The position numbers and the translations under genes were made by a program. Of a DNA stretch of 64,000 nt, positions 49,257 through 59,068 are shown in pieces. The stretch is from contig NZ_HG322951.1 of assembly GCF_000455325.1 (NCBI RefSeq), forward strand, positions 1,043,031 to 1,107,030, given 5' to 3'. This DNA comes from Mycolicibacterium septicum DSM 44393. Lineage in GTDB: Bacteria > Actinomycetota > Actinomycetes > Mycobacteriales > Mycobacteriaceae. Each line of letters begins with the position of its first letter. Position 1 is the first letter of the stretch. The notes beneath the pieces are model-generated. The model was given only the letters and a program-made list of their open reading frames with translations. It was not told where the DNA came from and ran no database searches.

Positions 49257-50776
49257 GTCCCGTACAAGTGGAGCGCCCGGGCGGTCTCGGTGGCGACCTC
49301 GCCGCTCAGCTTCGCGATCGGCGGACCGCCGCGTTGATGGATGACGTTGGCGAGGACGGCGACGTAGGTGTCTGATCCGGGATCCATCCACAGCGTCACA
49401 CCCGTGAACCCGGTGTGGCCGAAGCTGCCGACGGGAAAGACCAGCCCGCGCGGTCGGGAATGCGGGGTATCGATATCCCATCCGAAGCCGCGGAGGTCCT
49501 GCCCGTCGATCGCCGGGTAGTGCGGAGCCAGCAGGGGATCGGTTGTGTTGGGAGTGTTTTCGATGGCTCGCCGGGTGGCATTGTTGGCCGCGTCGAGTTG
49601 TTCAGCGGTGTGCCCGGGCTGCTGCGGAGTCGTCATCAACTCCACGGTTGACTGCTTCAGCGGAAACGTGCTCGGGCGGCCGGCGAGACGATCGAGCAGG
49701 GCCTGCGCGAACCGGCCGACATCGTTCACGGTCGAGAACACCCCGGCACTCCCGGCCACACCACCCATGCGGCGTGCGGTCGGGTCATGCACGGTACCGC
49801 GCAACGGGCGGCCGAAGTCCGGGTTGATGCCCGGAGTGTCTTCATCGAGCGCTGTCGGTGCGATGCGCGGCAGGAGGTCGGTGCTCCAGGTACCTGCCGG
49901 GCAGTCGTGCACTTTGGGTGCGCTCGGGTCGAAGGCGATGGCGGTTCCCCGGACCTGGTGCGGGCCACAGGCTTTGGTGGCCGGGAGGTAGTGGGTTTCG
50001 GACAACCCGAGCGGTGCGAAGACATTGTCTTGCACGTATCCATCCAGGGGCCGGCCGGTGATCCGTTCGATGATCGTGCCGACGAGAATGAAGTTGATGT
50101 CGGAGTAGTGAAAGAGCTGCCCGGGTTCGTACACCACCCACGCGCCGAGCGCGCGGTGGATGCCCTCGGCCTTGTCGGCCTTGTCGAGCCCCCACGGTCC
50201 GTCCAGGCTGAGGTCGCCCGCGATGCCCGACGTGTGGGTCAGCAACATGCGAACGGTCACCTGCGCGCGTCGTGGGTCGTTGGCGGGGTTGAAGTCCGGC
50301 AGGTAGGTCTGCACCTGGTCGTCGAAGTTGACCTTGCCCTGTTCGTAGAGCTGCATGAAGGCCGTCGTCGTCGCGATGCTCTTCGACAACGAGGCCAGGT
50401 CGAAGATCGTGTCCTCGGTCATCGGTTCGGCGGGGGCAGGCACTCCGTCCAGTCCCGGTTCGCCGTCGAGCTTGCGCGAACCGTATGCCTGGCGGAAGAC
50501 GACGTTGCCCCCGTGTCCGACCTGGACCACGGCGCCGGGCAGGCGATGGGCCGCGATGTTGTCGTTGACCAGTTGCGAGACCGGGGTGAAGTCACCGGTA
50601 GGTACGACGGCGGCGAGAGTGGGAATCGGGACGGTGGGCGACGGTGCGGTCGTGGTCGGCGTGCTGGTGGCCGCCGGTGGAGGCGACGGCTGTCCGCACG
50701 ACGTCGTCGCGGCGATCGTGAACAGGACCGTTCCCGCGGCGCACAGCCGGGTAAGACGCAATCGCGACACGGTCAC
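49253..50776 (-). CDS. Beta-lactamase-fold serine hydrolase, lipoprotein
   Basis: 507 residues from GTG 50776 (an ATG at 50815 would add 13 residues before the signal peptide). The signal sequence ends in a lipobox with Cys at about residue 27 (AATTSCGQ), followed by a Thr/Pro-rich linker. The catalytic Ser-Lys is in SLSKS (SxxK). YSDINF supplies the second Tyr motif, and HTGFTG stands for the third motif of class C beta-lactamase/DD-peptidase/esterase relatives. It should be anchored outside the membrane. The exact activity (esterase, peptidase or other) is not evident, and a true class C beta-lactamase is less likely because the YxN motif is YSD. Confidence 0.9.
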   Translation of the reverse strand: MTVSRLRLTRLCAAGTVLFTIAATTSCGQPSPPPAATSTPTTTAPSPTVPIPTLAAVVPTGDFTPVSQLVNDNIAAHRLPGAVVQVGHGGNVVFRQAYGSRKLDGEPGLDGVPAPAEPMTEDTIFDLASLSKSIATTTAFMQLYEQGKVNFDDQVQTYLPDFNPANDPRRAQVTVRMLLTHTSGIAGDLSLDGPWGLDKADKAEGIHRALGAWVVYEPGQLFHYSDINFILVGTIIERITGRPLDGYVQDNVFAPLGLSETHYLPATKACGPHQVRGTAIAFDPSAPKVHDCPAGTWSTDLLPRIAPTALDEDTPGINPDFGRPLRGTVHDPTARRMGGVAGSAGVFSTVNDVGRFAQALLDRLAGRPSTFPLKQSTVELMTTPQQPGHTAEQLDAANNATRRAIENTPNTTDPLLAPHYPAIDGQDLRGFGWDIDTPHSRPRGLVFPVGSFGHTGFTGVTLWMDPGSDTYVAVLANVIHQRGGPPIAKLSGEVATETARALHLYGT

Positions 50777-50934
50777 CCGATCGACGGTAGTCGTGCCCTG
50801 TGGTGATGGCACCAATCTGGACTTGGATCCCGTCGCGTGGACCTGGAAGGCGTTCTCCTGGGTGATGCAGGATCGGTGAGACTAGTCATTGGGTGCGGCA
50901 GGATTGGTTGATCCGAGGATGGGCTCGGCTTCTG

Positions 50935-51519
50935 CTAGTTGGTCGCCTCGAGATAGCGAGATGGCCATGCCTTCTCGGCCTCGCTACGGATACTCGCCTC
51001 CATGCCGAAGAGTGTCTCTGGTTGCACAGCTCGTCGCGGAAAGCGGAATCCTCTAGCCACGGTGAAATAGAACTGTAGCCCGGCGACGGTAAGGGTTCCT
51101 GCACCGAAAACCGGTGCAAGGTGTGGGTTTGAACTACCGGGCCACGCGACGGCCACGACAAACGCCAGGCCGACAACCACGAAGGCGGACCAGATCGCCG
51201 CTGTTTCTCGGTGAGAGCGTCGGCCAGGGACTCTCCCTATCAATGACGGCGCGCCAATCTTTAGCATGTGAGATCTGTGGGCGAACGTACGCATCATCCG
51301 GACTTCGCCCCTTCGCTCACGTAAGTAGAGGCAACGCGCCAAATGAACTGCGTCCTTTCGCAACTCCGCTTTGAGATTCTCATCGTCGAGTCTGTCTGCC
51401 AAGGTCAGTAGGCGGTCCACGCGGATCCAACGACGTTCGCTCGCACTGTAGAACAGCGACCATCCTGAGACGGCAACCGAGAGTGCTCCCGTAATTACTC
51501 CTACCGCGGCTGTGTTCAT
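50935..51519 (-). CDS. Unknown membrane protein
   Basis: 194 residues from ATG 51519; an ATG at 51570 would give 17 extra poorly hydrophobic residues. An N-terminal TM helix (AAVGVITGALSVAVSGWSLFY) is followed by a charged, probably cytoplasmic part rich in Arg, Lys, Asp, Glu and Leu (RRWIRVDRLLTLADRLDDENL). Two more TM helices follow (IWSAFVVVGLAFVVAVAW and VFGAGTLTVAGLQFYFTVA). Base composition is less GC-rich than the neighbours, with more frequent A/T at codon ends, which may indicate acquired DNA (inference). I know no family for it. Confidence 0.6.
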   Translation of the reverse strand: MNTAAVGVITGALSVAVSGWSLFYSASERRWIRVDRLLTLADRLDDENLKAELRKDAVHLARCLYLRERRGEVRMMRTFAHRSHMLKIGAPSLIGRVPGRRSHRETAAIWSAFVVVGLAFVVAVAWPGSSNPHLAPVFGAGTLTVAGLQFYFTVARGFRFPRRAVQPETLFGMEASIRSEAEKAWPSRYLEATN

Positions 51520-51737
51520 TGATCCACAGTCCCACGGCGCTGTGACATATACAGAGCTGCAAGCCGGCACACGCTGGTCTCGTCCATCGGTCCACGGTCG
51601 GAACTCGCCCGGGTCGGGTACTTCGTGTCGTGTTTGAGCGCTTTTCAGGGCAGGGCCATCACTTCCGGCGTTGAACCCCGCAGCAGGTTACGAGGCTGCT
51701 TCGCAGTATCTGTGGTTCGATATCGATTTTCTCAGTG

Positions 51738-52991
51738 CTACACAACCGGCGTCCGCGGCTCCAGATGCTTCGCCCAGCCCGACGCGCACACCGCCGTGCA
51801 GACAATCGCCAACAGCCCCACCACGCTCAGCATCACCGGATAGCTGAACCAGTGCGCCAGAGCCGCCAGTGCCGCGGGCAGCAGGAACCCGAGGTAGGCC
51901 AGGGAGTAGTAGACCCCGGAGATACCGGCGAGCTCGTCGGGCGGCGCGATGCGTTGGATCTCAAGGAGACCCGAGACGATGGCGATTCCGTACGCGCTGC
52001 CGAGCAGCATCGCGACGAGCGGGGCGACGAGCGCGGAACGGGTGAGGGCGGTGGCCACCGCGGCGAAGATGCCCAACGCCATCAACGCCATCGACACCAC
52101 CACGGCACGCGAGCTGGACACGTCGTCCAGGCGCCGCGCGACCGGCTGGATCGCAACCCCGCAGCCCAGCGTCAGCACCGTCAACCCGACGGTGTACAGC
52201 AGGGCCCACGACCCGAGCTGGTCGGCGACGAGTGCAGGCACCACCGCATACGCGATCGCTGCCGAGCCAAAGATCCACGGCGCCATGGGAACAACGACAT
52301 GAAGGAACCGGCGGTGCCCGGCCGCGGGCACCTTCAAACCGTCGAGGAAGGGCCGCGAGGTCATGCGCTCACGCGTCTCGACGGTCCGAGTCCACACCGC
52401 CCACAGCACCGGCACGCACAGGGCGGCGTGGACCAGGTACGTCAACACCAGCGGCAGCGGTGCGTACACGGTGAGCAGTCCGGCGCACAGCGGCCCGACC
52501 CCGAAGCCCAACGACAGGCAGATCGAGGCGCGGCGCGCACCGGCACCGGCAGGCGCATCGTCGAAGGGCGGCCGGGACAGCTCGGCGATCCACGCCGAAC
52601 CGACGGCCATCGCGATACCGACGGCCACGCCGCTGAACAACCGGCCGACGAACAGGGCCGGGAAACCCCAGCCGTCACCGATCGCCAGGACGAGACTGCC
52701 CAGGGCCGCACTGATGACGCCGGCGGCCATGACGGTGCGTCGACCGTGGCGGTCCGACAACGTCGAGGCGATCAGCAGGCCCGGGATCAGGCCGAGCACG
52801 TAGGCGCCCAACAGGATGTCCACGTCCACGCGGGTGTATCCGGAGTGCTGGGCATAGGCGATCAGCAGCGGGGTGAATTGGTTTCCGCCCCAACCGATAC
52901 AGAAGACCGCGATGGCCACGGCGAGCCAGGGCGGCATGCGGTGCCGGACCTGATCCGGCGCCTCGCGGGAATCGATTGCGACAGCGGTCAT
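51738..52991 (-). CDS. MFS transporter
   Basis: 417 residues from ATG 52991, which overlaps the end of the frameshifted GntR gene as ATGA. It has about 12 TM segments; the early loop LIASTLSDRHGRRTVMAAG is the MFS motif A (GxxxDRxGRR). Family context suggests a proton-coupled drug or metabolite exporter or importer. The reading frame is open upstream to 53672 only because the regulator's N-terminus is in the same frame after its frameshift. Substrate not evident. Confidence 0.9.
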   Translation of the reverse strand: MTAVAIDSREAPDQVRHRMPPWLAVAIAVFCIGWGGNQFTPLLIAYAQHSGYTRVDVDILLGAYVLGLIPGLLIASTLSDRHGRRTVMAAGVISAALGSLVLAIGDGWGFPALFVGRLFSGVAVGIAMAVGSAWIAELSRPPFDDAPAGAGARRASICLSLGFGVGPLCAGLLTVYAPLPLVLTYLVHAALCVPVLWAVWTRTVETRERMTSRPFLDGLKVPAAGHRRFLHVVVPMAPWIFGSAAIAYAVVPALVADQLGSWALLYTVGLTVLTLGCGVAIQPVARRLDDVSSSRAVVVSMALMALGIFAAVATALTRSALVAPLVAMLLGSAYGIAIVSGLLEIQRIAPPDELAGISGVYYSLAYLGFLLPAALAALAHWFSYPVMLSVVGLLAIVCTAVCASGWAKHLEPRTPVV

Positions 52992-53636
52992 GCCAGCACC
53001 ACCCGGTAGGTCGCCTCCAGATGAGCCAGCAGCGCGCCCTCGAAGGCCTGCACATCGCGTTGGCCGATCGCGTCGGCCAATTCCGCGTGTTCGCCGATCA
53101 ACTCGGTCAGCCGGGCAGAGTCCGAGCGGGCGGCGTCGGCCATCATGCGGCGCTGCCGGTCGCTGAGTGACCCGTAGAAGCGGCCGGCGATCGTGTTCCC
53201 GGCGACCTCCACGATTCGGCGGTGAAAGGCGTCGTCGGCGGCCGCGAACTGATCGGCGTCGCCGATCGCCGCGCCGTGGCGCTGGCGCTCCACCAACTCG
53301 GTGAGCTCGCCGAACAGTGTGTCGATGGAATCCGATGATCGGCACAACCGGCGCACGGCGGCGGTCTCCAGCGCCAGTCGCATCTCCAGCAGGTCGGTGG
53401 CCTCCTGGGCGGAGACCGGGACGACGACGGCACCGCGGCGCGGCATCAGATCGAGGAAGTCCTCGGCGGCCAGGCGCAGAAAACGCTTCGTGCACGGGTG
53501 TGCGGCTGACGCCGAGTTGCGTCGCCACCTCTACCTCGCTGAGCAGCTGCCCGCCTCGAAACTCACCGGAGAGGATCTGATCCTTGGTCATCCGGTAGAC
53601 GCGCTGGCTGTTGCTCGATTTCTCGTCCGTGGCCAC
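52988..53636 (-). pseudogene. GntR/FCD-family regulator, frameshifted
   Basis: The N-terminal winged helix is read from a GTG at 53636: SNSQRVYRMTKDQILSGEFRGGQLLSEVEVATQLGVSRTPVHEAF. It then leaves frame at a run of four A (plus strand 53481-53484). Removing one base restores FLRLAAEDFLDLMPRRGAV, the expected continuation, and the rest (to 52988) is a complete FCD effector domain in another frame. So the gene is a single regulator split by a one-base insertion. It could be a true pseudogene, a programmed event or an assembly error in a short homopolymer. It overlaps the MFS gene and presumably controls it. Confidence 0.85.
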
Positions 53637-53650
53637 GAGAGACCACGATA

Positions 53651-53680
53651 CCCCTTGCATGCAAGCTTGCATGCAAGGGG
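53651..53680. promoter_or_regulatory. 30-bp perfect palindrome upstream of the GntR/MFS operon
   Basis: CCCC-TTGCATGCAA-GC-TTGCATGCAA-GGGG reads the same on both strands. It contains two copies of TTGCATGCAA two bases apart. It ends 14 bases before the GTG of the regulator, and after the stop of the DUF5313 gene. It most likely is the operator of the GntR-family regulator. Confidence 0.7.
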
Positions 53681-53698
53681 TCTATCCAGGGGAAATGC

Positions 53699-54115
53699 CT
53701 AGAACGGGCTGCTGTTGGCCTGGTACTTGGAGGATTCCGGACGTGGTCCGAACCGCCGGATGTAGTCCTCGTGCTTCTTCTGGTCTTTCTTGTACTGGAT
53801 CTCGTCGACCAGGTTGGGGTCGAGGCCGTGCTGTGCCAGCCGGTGCCGGCGCCAGATCTTGTTCAGCGCGAGCGCCATCAAGATGGCCCAGATGTAGATC
53901 GGCACGGTCATCTCCATGTGCACGTACAGCGAGGCCGGCAACAGCCAGAGCGGTGCCAGTACGAACAGCGGCGGGATCGCCATCCGGATCAGGTGCCGGC
54001 GCACGGCCCCGTGGTCGGCCAGGTCGTGGGCCACCCACTCGCGCATGGAGTCGGGTAACCGCTTGCCGTAGCAGTAGGCGATGTACTGGAAGAAGTTGGG
54101 ACGGTCCTTGGCCAT
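53699..54115 (-). CDS. DUF5313-type membrane protein
   Basis: 138 residues. N-terminal RPNFFQYIAYCYGKRLPDSMREWVAHDL..HGAVRRHL is followed by two TM helices (IPPLFVLAPLWLLPASLYV and VPIYIWAILMALALNKIW). The tail is basic and charged (RRHRLAQHGLDPNLVDEIQYKKDQKKHED). This is the layout of an actinobacterial family of unknown function, DUF5313. It lies 15 bases after the MarR-type gene in the same direction, so it may be co-transcribed and respond to the same signal. Confidence 0.8.
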   Translation of the reverse strand: MAKDRPNFFQYIAYCYGKRLPDSMREWVAHDLADHGAVRRHLIRMAIPPLFVLAPLWLLPASLYVHMEMTVPIYIWAILMALALNKIWRRHRLAQHGLDPNLVDEIQYKKDQKKHEDYIRRFGPRPESSKYQANSSPF

Positions 54116-54130
54116 GAGGGGCTCCTGGTG

Positions 54131-54631
54131 TCAATCGGTGAGTGAATTGGCCGCCAGTGCAGCCACATTGATGCGGGTCAACACCCGATGCAGTTCCTCG
54201 AGTTCGGCGATGTCGACGCCCAGGCGTTCCACCACCGCGGGTGGGATGGCCAGTGCCCGTTCGCGCAGGGCGACCCCGGCCTGGGTGAGCTCGACATCGG
54301 TCGCGCGTTCATCGCCGGCCCGGCGGCTGCGGGTCAGTAGGCCCAGCGCTTCCAGTCGTTTGAGCATCGGCGACAGGGTCGCCGAGTCGAGTTGCAGCGC
54401 GGAAGCGATCTCCTTGACCGAGAGCGGGGGATTGCCACCCGAGCCGGACCGCTGGTGATCCCAGAGCGCCAGCATCACCAGGTACTGCGGATGGGTCAGG
54501 CCCAACGGTTCGAGCAGTGGCCGATAGACGGCGAGCACGGCGCGGTTGCTGACGGCCAGCGCGAAACAGACCTGCCGTTCGAGGGCCAATGGATCGGAGC
54601 TGAGCTTCGGCGCTTCGGATACTGCGGACAC
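54131..54631 (-). CDS. OhrR-like MarR-family regulator
   Basis: 166 residues. The beginning PLALERQVCFALAVSNRAV...YRPLLEPLGLTHPQYLVMLALWDH matches the OhrR subgroup, with the peroxide-sensing Cys at position 22 in QVCFAL. A winged HTH follows (SVKEIASALQLDSATLSPMLKRLEALGLLTRSRRAGDERATDVELT). OhrR proteins repress organic-hydroperoxide resistance genes and release DNA when the Cys is oxidised. The palindrome at 54641-54661, ten bases upstream of the ATG, is the likely operator. No ohr gene is adjacent; the OsmC-family gene at 63010 is the nearest candidate target (inference). Confidence 0.88.
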   Translation of the reverse strand: MSAVSEAPKLSSDPLALERQVCFALAVSNRAVLAVYRPLLEPLGLTHPQYLVMLALWDHQRSGSGGNPPLSVKEIASALQLDSATLSPMLKRLEALGLLTRSRRAGDERATDVELTQAGVALRERALAIPPAVVERLGVDIAELEELHRVLTRINVAALAANSLTD

Positions 54632-54640
54632 AAAATAAAC

Positions 54641-54661
54641 GTACCCTAATAGTTAGGGTAC
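54641..54661. promoter_or_regulatory. MarR/OhrR operator candidate
   Basis: GTACCCTAA-TAG-TTAGGGTAC: perfect 9-base arms around a 3-base centre. AT-rich palindromes of this form resemble OhrR operators. It sits 10 bases upstream of the regulator start. Confidence 0.7.
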
Positions 54662-54694
54662 TAACAATGTCTCGACCGTCACACGGTCAAGCGA

Positions 54695-55369
54695 TCAGTG
54701 CGCGCGTTTGGCCAGGCGCTCGGCGTTGTCGATCAGGATGCTTCGTCCCTGCACGCGGATCCAGCCTCGCTGCGCGAAGTCCGACAGCGCTTTGTTGACC
54801 GTCTCCCGCGAGGACCCCACGAGCTGGGCGATCTCTTCCTGGGTCAGCTCGTGATCGACGCGCAGTGCGGAGCCGTCACGGCTGCCGAACCGTTGCGCCA
54901 GGTAGAGCAGCTGCTTGGCCACACGCCCCGGCACGTCGGTGAAGATCAGATCCGACAGATTGTCGTTGGTGCGGCGCAACCGACGGGCCAGCACGCGCAG
55001 GAGCTGCTCGGCGATCTCGGGCCGATCGGCGATCCAACCCCGCAGCACGCTGCGGCTCATCACGACCGTTTTCAGCTCGGTCAGCGCGGTCACCGTCGAG
55101 GTCCGCGGGCCCGGATCGAAGATGGCGAGCTCACCGAACATGTCCGAGGGGCCCATCAGCGTGATCAGGCTGTCGCGGCCGTCCACCGACTTGCGGCCGA
55201 TCTTCACCTTGCCCGCGGTGATGATGTACAGCGTGTCGCCGGGCTCGCCCTCGGCGAACACCACCTCCCCACGACGGAAGGTCACGGGCTCCAACTGCCG
55301 GACCAGGGCGGCCACGGCATCTGGCGACACACCTTGGAAGATGCCGGCGCGGGCCAGCACTTCGTTCAT
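54695..55369 (-). CDS. Crp/Fnr-family regulator (mycobacterial Crp type)
   Basis: 224 residues, close to Rv3676 in length and sequence: N-terminal [22 protein letters not shown], cyclic-nucleotide-binding [16 protein letters not shown], dimer helix [20 protein letters not shown], and DNA-recognition helix [21 protein letters not shown]. The Arg-Thr-Ser and Gly-Glu positions for cAMP are intact. It is a cytoplasmic cAMP-responsive regulator. Some rapid growers carry two Crp paralogues, and I cannot tell which one this is. It is a stand-alone gene. Confidence 0.92.
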   Translation of the reverse strand: MNEVLARAGIFQGVSPDAVAALVRQLEPVTFRRGEVVFAEGEPGDTLYIITAGKVKIGRKSVDGRDSLITLMGPSDMFGELAIFDPGPRTSTVTALTELKTVVMSRSVLRGWIADRPEIAEQLLRVLARRLRRTNDNLSDLIFTDVPGRVAKQLLYLAQRFGSRDGSALRVDHELTQEEIAQLVGSSRETVNKALSDFAQRGWIRVQGRSILIDNAERLAKRAH

Positions 55370-55530
55370 GAATCCCCCTCGGTGGATGCGCCAAACGCGG
55401 CGATGCGGTGTTTTTGTGCAGGTCGCAGCCGTGAACGTGGCTGCCTTCTTACTTTACAAGGGCTGTCCGCCCGCGCTGGCTGCGGGTTTTACACTGCCCC
55501 CTCATTTCGTAATGGCAGTGACCGCAGGGT

Positions 55531-56991
55531 TCAGATCGTCGAGCAACAGATCCGTTGAGCTTCGGCGACGGAGTCCGCCAGCGGTCGGCGCGTGTTGATG
55601 AGATGGGCGTCAGACCATTCGGCGCCGCCTGCGGCCAAACCCTCGGCGATCTGCGGTGTGGCATCCGACGTGGTGGTCTGCCGCTGCGCTATCCGCTTCT
55701 TGGCTTCGTCGATGGGGGCTGCACACGCTAGTTCCGTTGTCGGGCATCGTCTTTCGGAGGCGATGTCACGTGCCCGTCGTCGGAGTTCCGGGTCGCGCCA
55801 CGTGCCGTCGAGGATCACGGATCGGCCCTCGGCGAGGGCGCCGTCGGCCTTCTGGAGCACCGCGTCGTACACGGCCGCCACGTTGTCGCTGCTGTAGAGG
55901 CCCTTGTTCAAGATCCCCACGTCGCCCGCTACGAGACCCTGTTCCTGCAACTGGCGGCGCACGTCGTCGGTGGAGATGACCTCCGCCGATATTTGTTCTG
56001 CCAACGCGTGCGCGAGTGTGGTCTTGCCGGTGCCCGGGCCACCGCCGATCAGGATCAGCCGGACGGTACCCCGGCGGAGGTGATCGAGGGCGATGTCCAG
56101 GTGCCGCCGTGCGTCGGCCCCTGCGGTCTCGATGCCCTGCTCGACCCTGATGCAGTCGGTCTTCGCGCGGACCCCGGCCCGGTAGGCGATGAGGAAGTCC
56201 ACCAAAGACGTCGGCGCGGCGTCCCCGGAGAGCCGCTGGTACTCGGCAATGAAGTAGTCAGCCAAGTCCTTGCGGCCGAGAAACTCCAGGTCCATCGCCA
56301 GAAATGCGGCATCGTCGGCGCAGTCGACATGACGCAGGCTGTCATCGAACTCGAGACAGTCGAGGATCACCGGACCGTCCGCCATGCAGAAGATGTCGCC
56401 GGTCAGCAGGTCGCCGTGGCCGTCGACGATGCGTCGGTTGGCGATCCGGTCGGCGAACAGCGCGGCGCGACCGTTCATGAATTGGTCTGCCAACCGTCCG
56501 ACCTCGGCCACCGATTCCGCGGGAACCACGGTTCCCGCCCGCCGGTGGAGTTCAGCGATGTTGTCATGCCAACGGCCCGCAATCGCAGGGACCTCGGCCG
56601 CGGCATCGATGTCCGCCGACCGCTCGGCGTCCGCGTGAAACCGCGCCAACGCCTCGGCGATCGCCGACAGATGCTCAACCACCGGCTCACCGCGGAGAAC
56701 GATCGACGTCAGCCGACGCTCGTCGGGGTATCTGCGCATCACGATCACGGGTTCGGGCGGGCCACCTTGCGGATCCGAGAGGTGCGCGACCCCCAGGTAA
56801 CTGTCAGCCGCCAGTCGCCGGTTCAGCTGAACCTCACGTGCGCATACTTGTTCGCGCCGCTCGACCGAGCTGAAGTCGAGGAAATCCGTGACGACAGGCT
56901 TCTTGACCTTGTATGCCCGGTCGCCGATCAAGGCGACGATGCCGGTATGCGTCTCATGGATCTCCGGGGCCGGCGAAGCTGAAACGTCCAT
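55531..56991 (-). CDS. Aminoglycoside-phosphotransferase-like/zeta-type kinase fusion, Rv2004c family
   Basis: 486 residues from ATG 56991. The N-terminal half (to about 300) has a phosphotransferase fold: ..YKVKKPV near the nucleotide Lys, HGDL in VDGHGDLLTGDIF (catalytic loop HGDx) and LDCLEFDDSLRHVDCADD (metal-binding DFE-like). The C-terminal half is a P-loop kinase with LILIGGGPGTGKTTLAHALA and later VILDGTWRD. Rv2004c of M. tuberculosis has this two-domain layout and belongs to the DosR hypoxia regulon. A DosR-like box lies 36 bases upstream of the start. The substrate is unknown. Confidence 0.9.
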   Translation of the reverse strand: MDVSASPAPEIHETHTGIVALIGDRAYKVKKPVVTDFLDFSSVERREQVCAREVQLNRRLAADSYLGVAHLSDPQGGPPEPVIVMRRYPDERRLTSIVLRGEPVVEHLSAIAEALARFHADAERSADIDAAAEVPAIAGRWHDNIAELHRRAGTVVPAESVAEVGRLADQFMNGRAALFADRIANRRIVDGHGDLLTGDIFCMADGPVILDCLEFDDSLRHVDCADDAAFLAMDLEFLGRKDLADYFIAEYQRLSGDAAPTSLVDFLIAYRAGVRAKTDCIRVEQGIETAGADARRHLDIALDHLRRGTVRLILIGGGPGTGKTTLAHALAEQISAEVISTDDVRRQLQEQGLVAGDVGILNKGLYSSDNVAAVYDAVLQKADGALAEGRSVILDGTWRDPELRRRARDIASERRCPTTELACAAPIDEAKKRIAQRQTTTSDATPQIAEGLAAGGAEWSDAHLINTRRPLADSVAEAQRICCSTI

Positions 56992-57027
56992 ACCTCATGA
57001 TGGCTGCTTGCGGGCACATGGCGGCAG

Positions 57028-57041
57028 GGGTCTTTGGTCCC
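57028..57041 (-). promoter_or_regulatory. DosR-like box 1
   Basis: GGGTCTTTGGTCCC matches the inner DosR consensus GGGACTWWAGTCCC at 12 of 14 positions. It is centred about 44 bases upstream of the Rv2004c-type gene, a known type of DosR target. Confidence 0.6.
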
Positions 57042-57146
57042 TTTCTGTCCTTTTCCGAGCGCCGAAGGTCCACTGCTGAACCCGTTATTTACGTCGGTGG
57101 TGATTCATGTTGCCGCACAGTCAATCTCGATCCGGATCCGACATTG

Positions 57147-57160
57147 AGGACCAAAGACCC
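57147..57160 (+). promoter_or_regulatory. DosR-like box 2 (inverted copy)
   Basis: On the minus strand it reads GGGTCTTTGGTCCT, sharing 13 bases with box 1 but in opposite orientation. It lies 104 bases upstream of the ctaD start, and may act on ctaD, the divergent kinase gene, or both. Confidence 0.55.
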
Positions 57161-57249
57161 TTCTCCCGCCGGCGCGCGCCCGCGAGTCTTCTCTTGATGA
57201 TCTTGATTGCGGGTCATTGCTCGGAACGGACATGTTCACAGGGGGATAG

Positions 57250-58998
<1,749 letters not shown>

Positions 58999-59021
58999 TC
59001 TGTTCGCCGAAAAGCCGCGTG

Positions 59022-59052
59022 CCCCGCCTCCTCCCATCCCCCTGAGGCGGGG
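59022..59052 (+). terminator. Hairpin after ctaD
   Basis: CCCCGCCTC (59022-59030) pairs with GAGGCGGGG (59044-59052) across a 13-base loop. It lies between two convergent genes, ctaD and the response-regulator gene, so it may terminate both. Confidence 0.6.
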
Positions 59053-59068
59053 TACGCCCCGGATCGGA

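Noticed and set aside
49253..50815. Class C beta-lactamase (resistance gene) reading of the serine hydrolase
   Set aside because: The YxN motif is YSD and the third motif is HTG; a general esterase/peptidase of the same fold is as likely, so no resistance role is claimed.
51735..53009. 424-codon plus-strand open frame opposite the MFS gene
   Set aside because: It is extremely rich in Arg, His, Gln and Gly, as expected for the antisense frame of a membrane-protein gene. The minus strand encodes a clear MFS transporter.
52992..53672. Single 644-codon frame joining a GntR-like start to the MFS transporter
   Set aside because: The middle part is Arg/Gly-rich nonsense; it arises because a one-base insertion puts the GntR N-terminus in the MFS frame. 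It is not a natural fusion.
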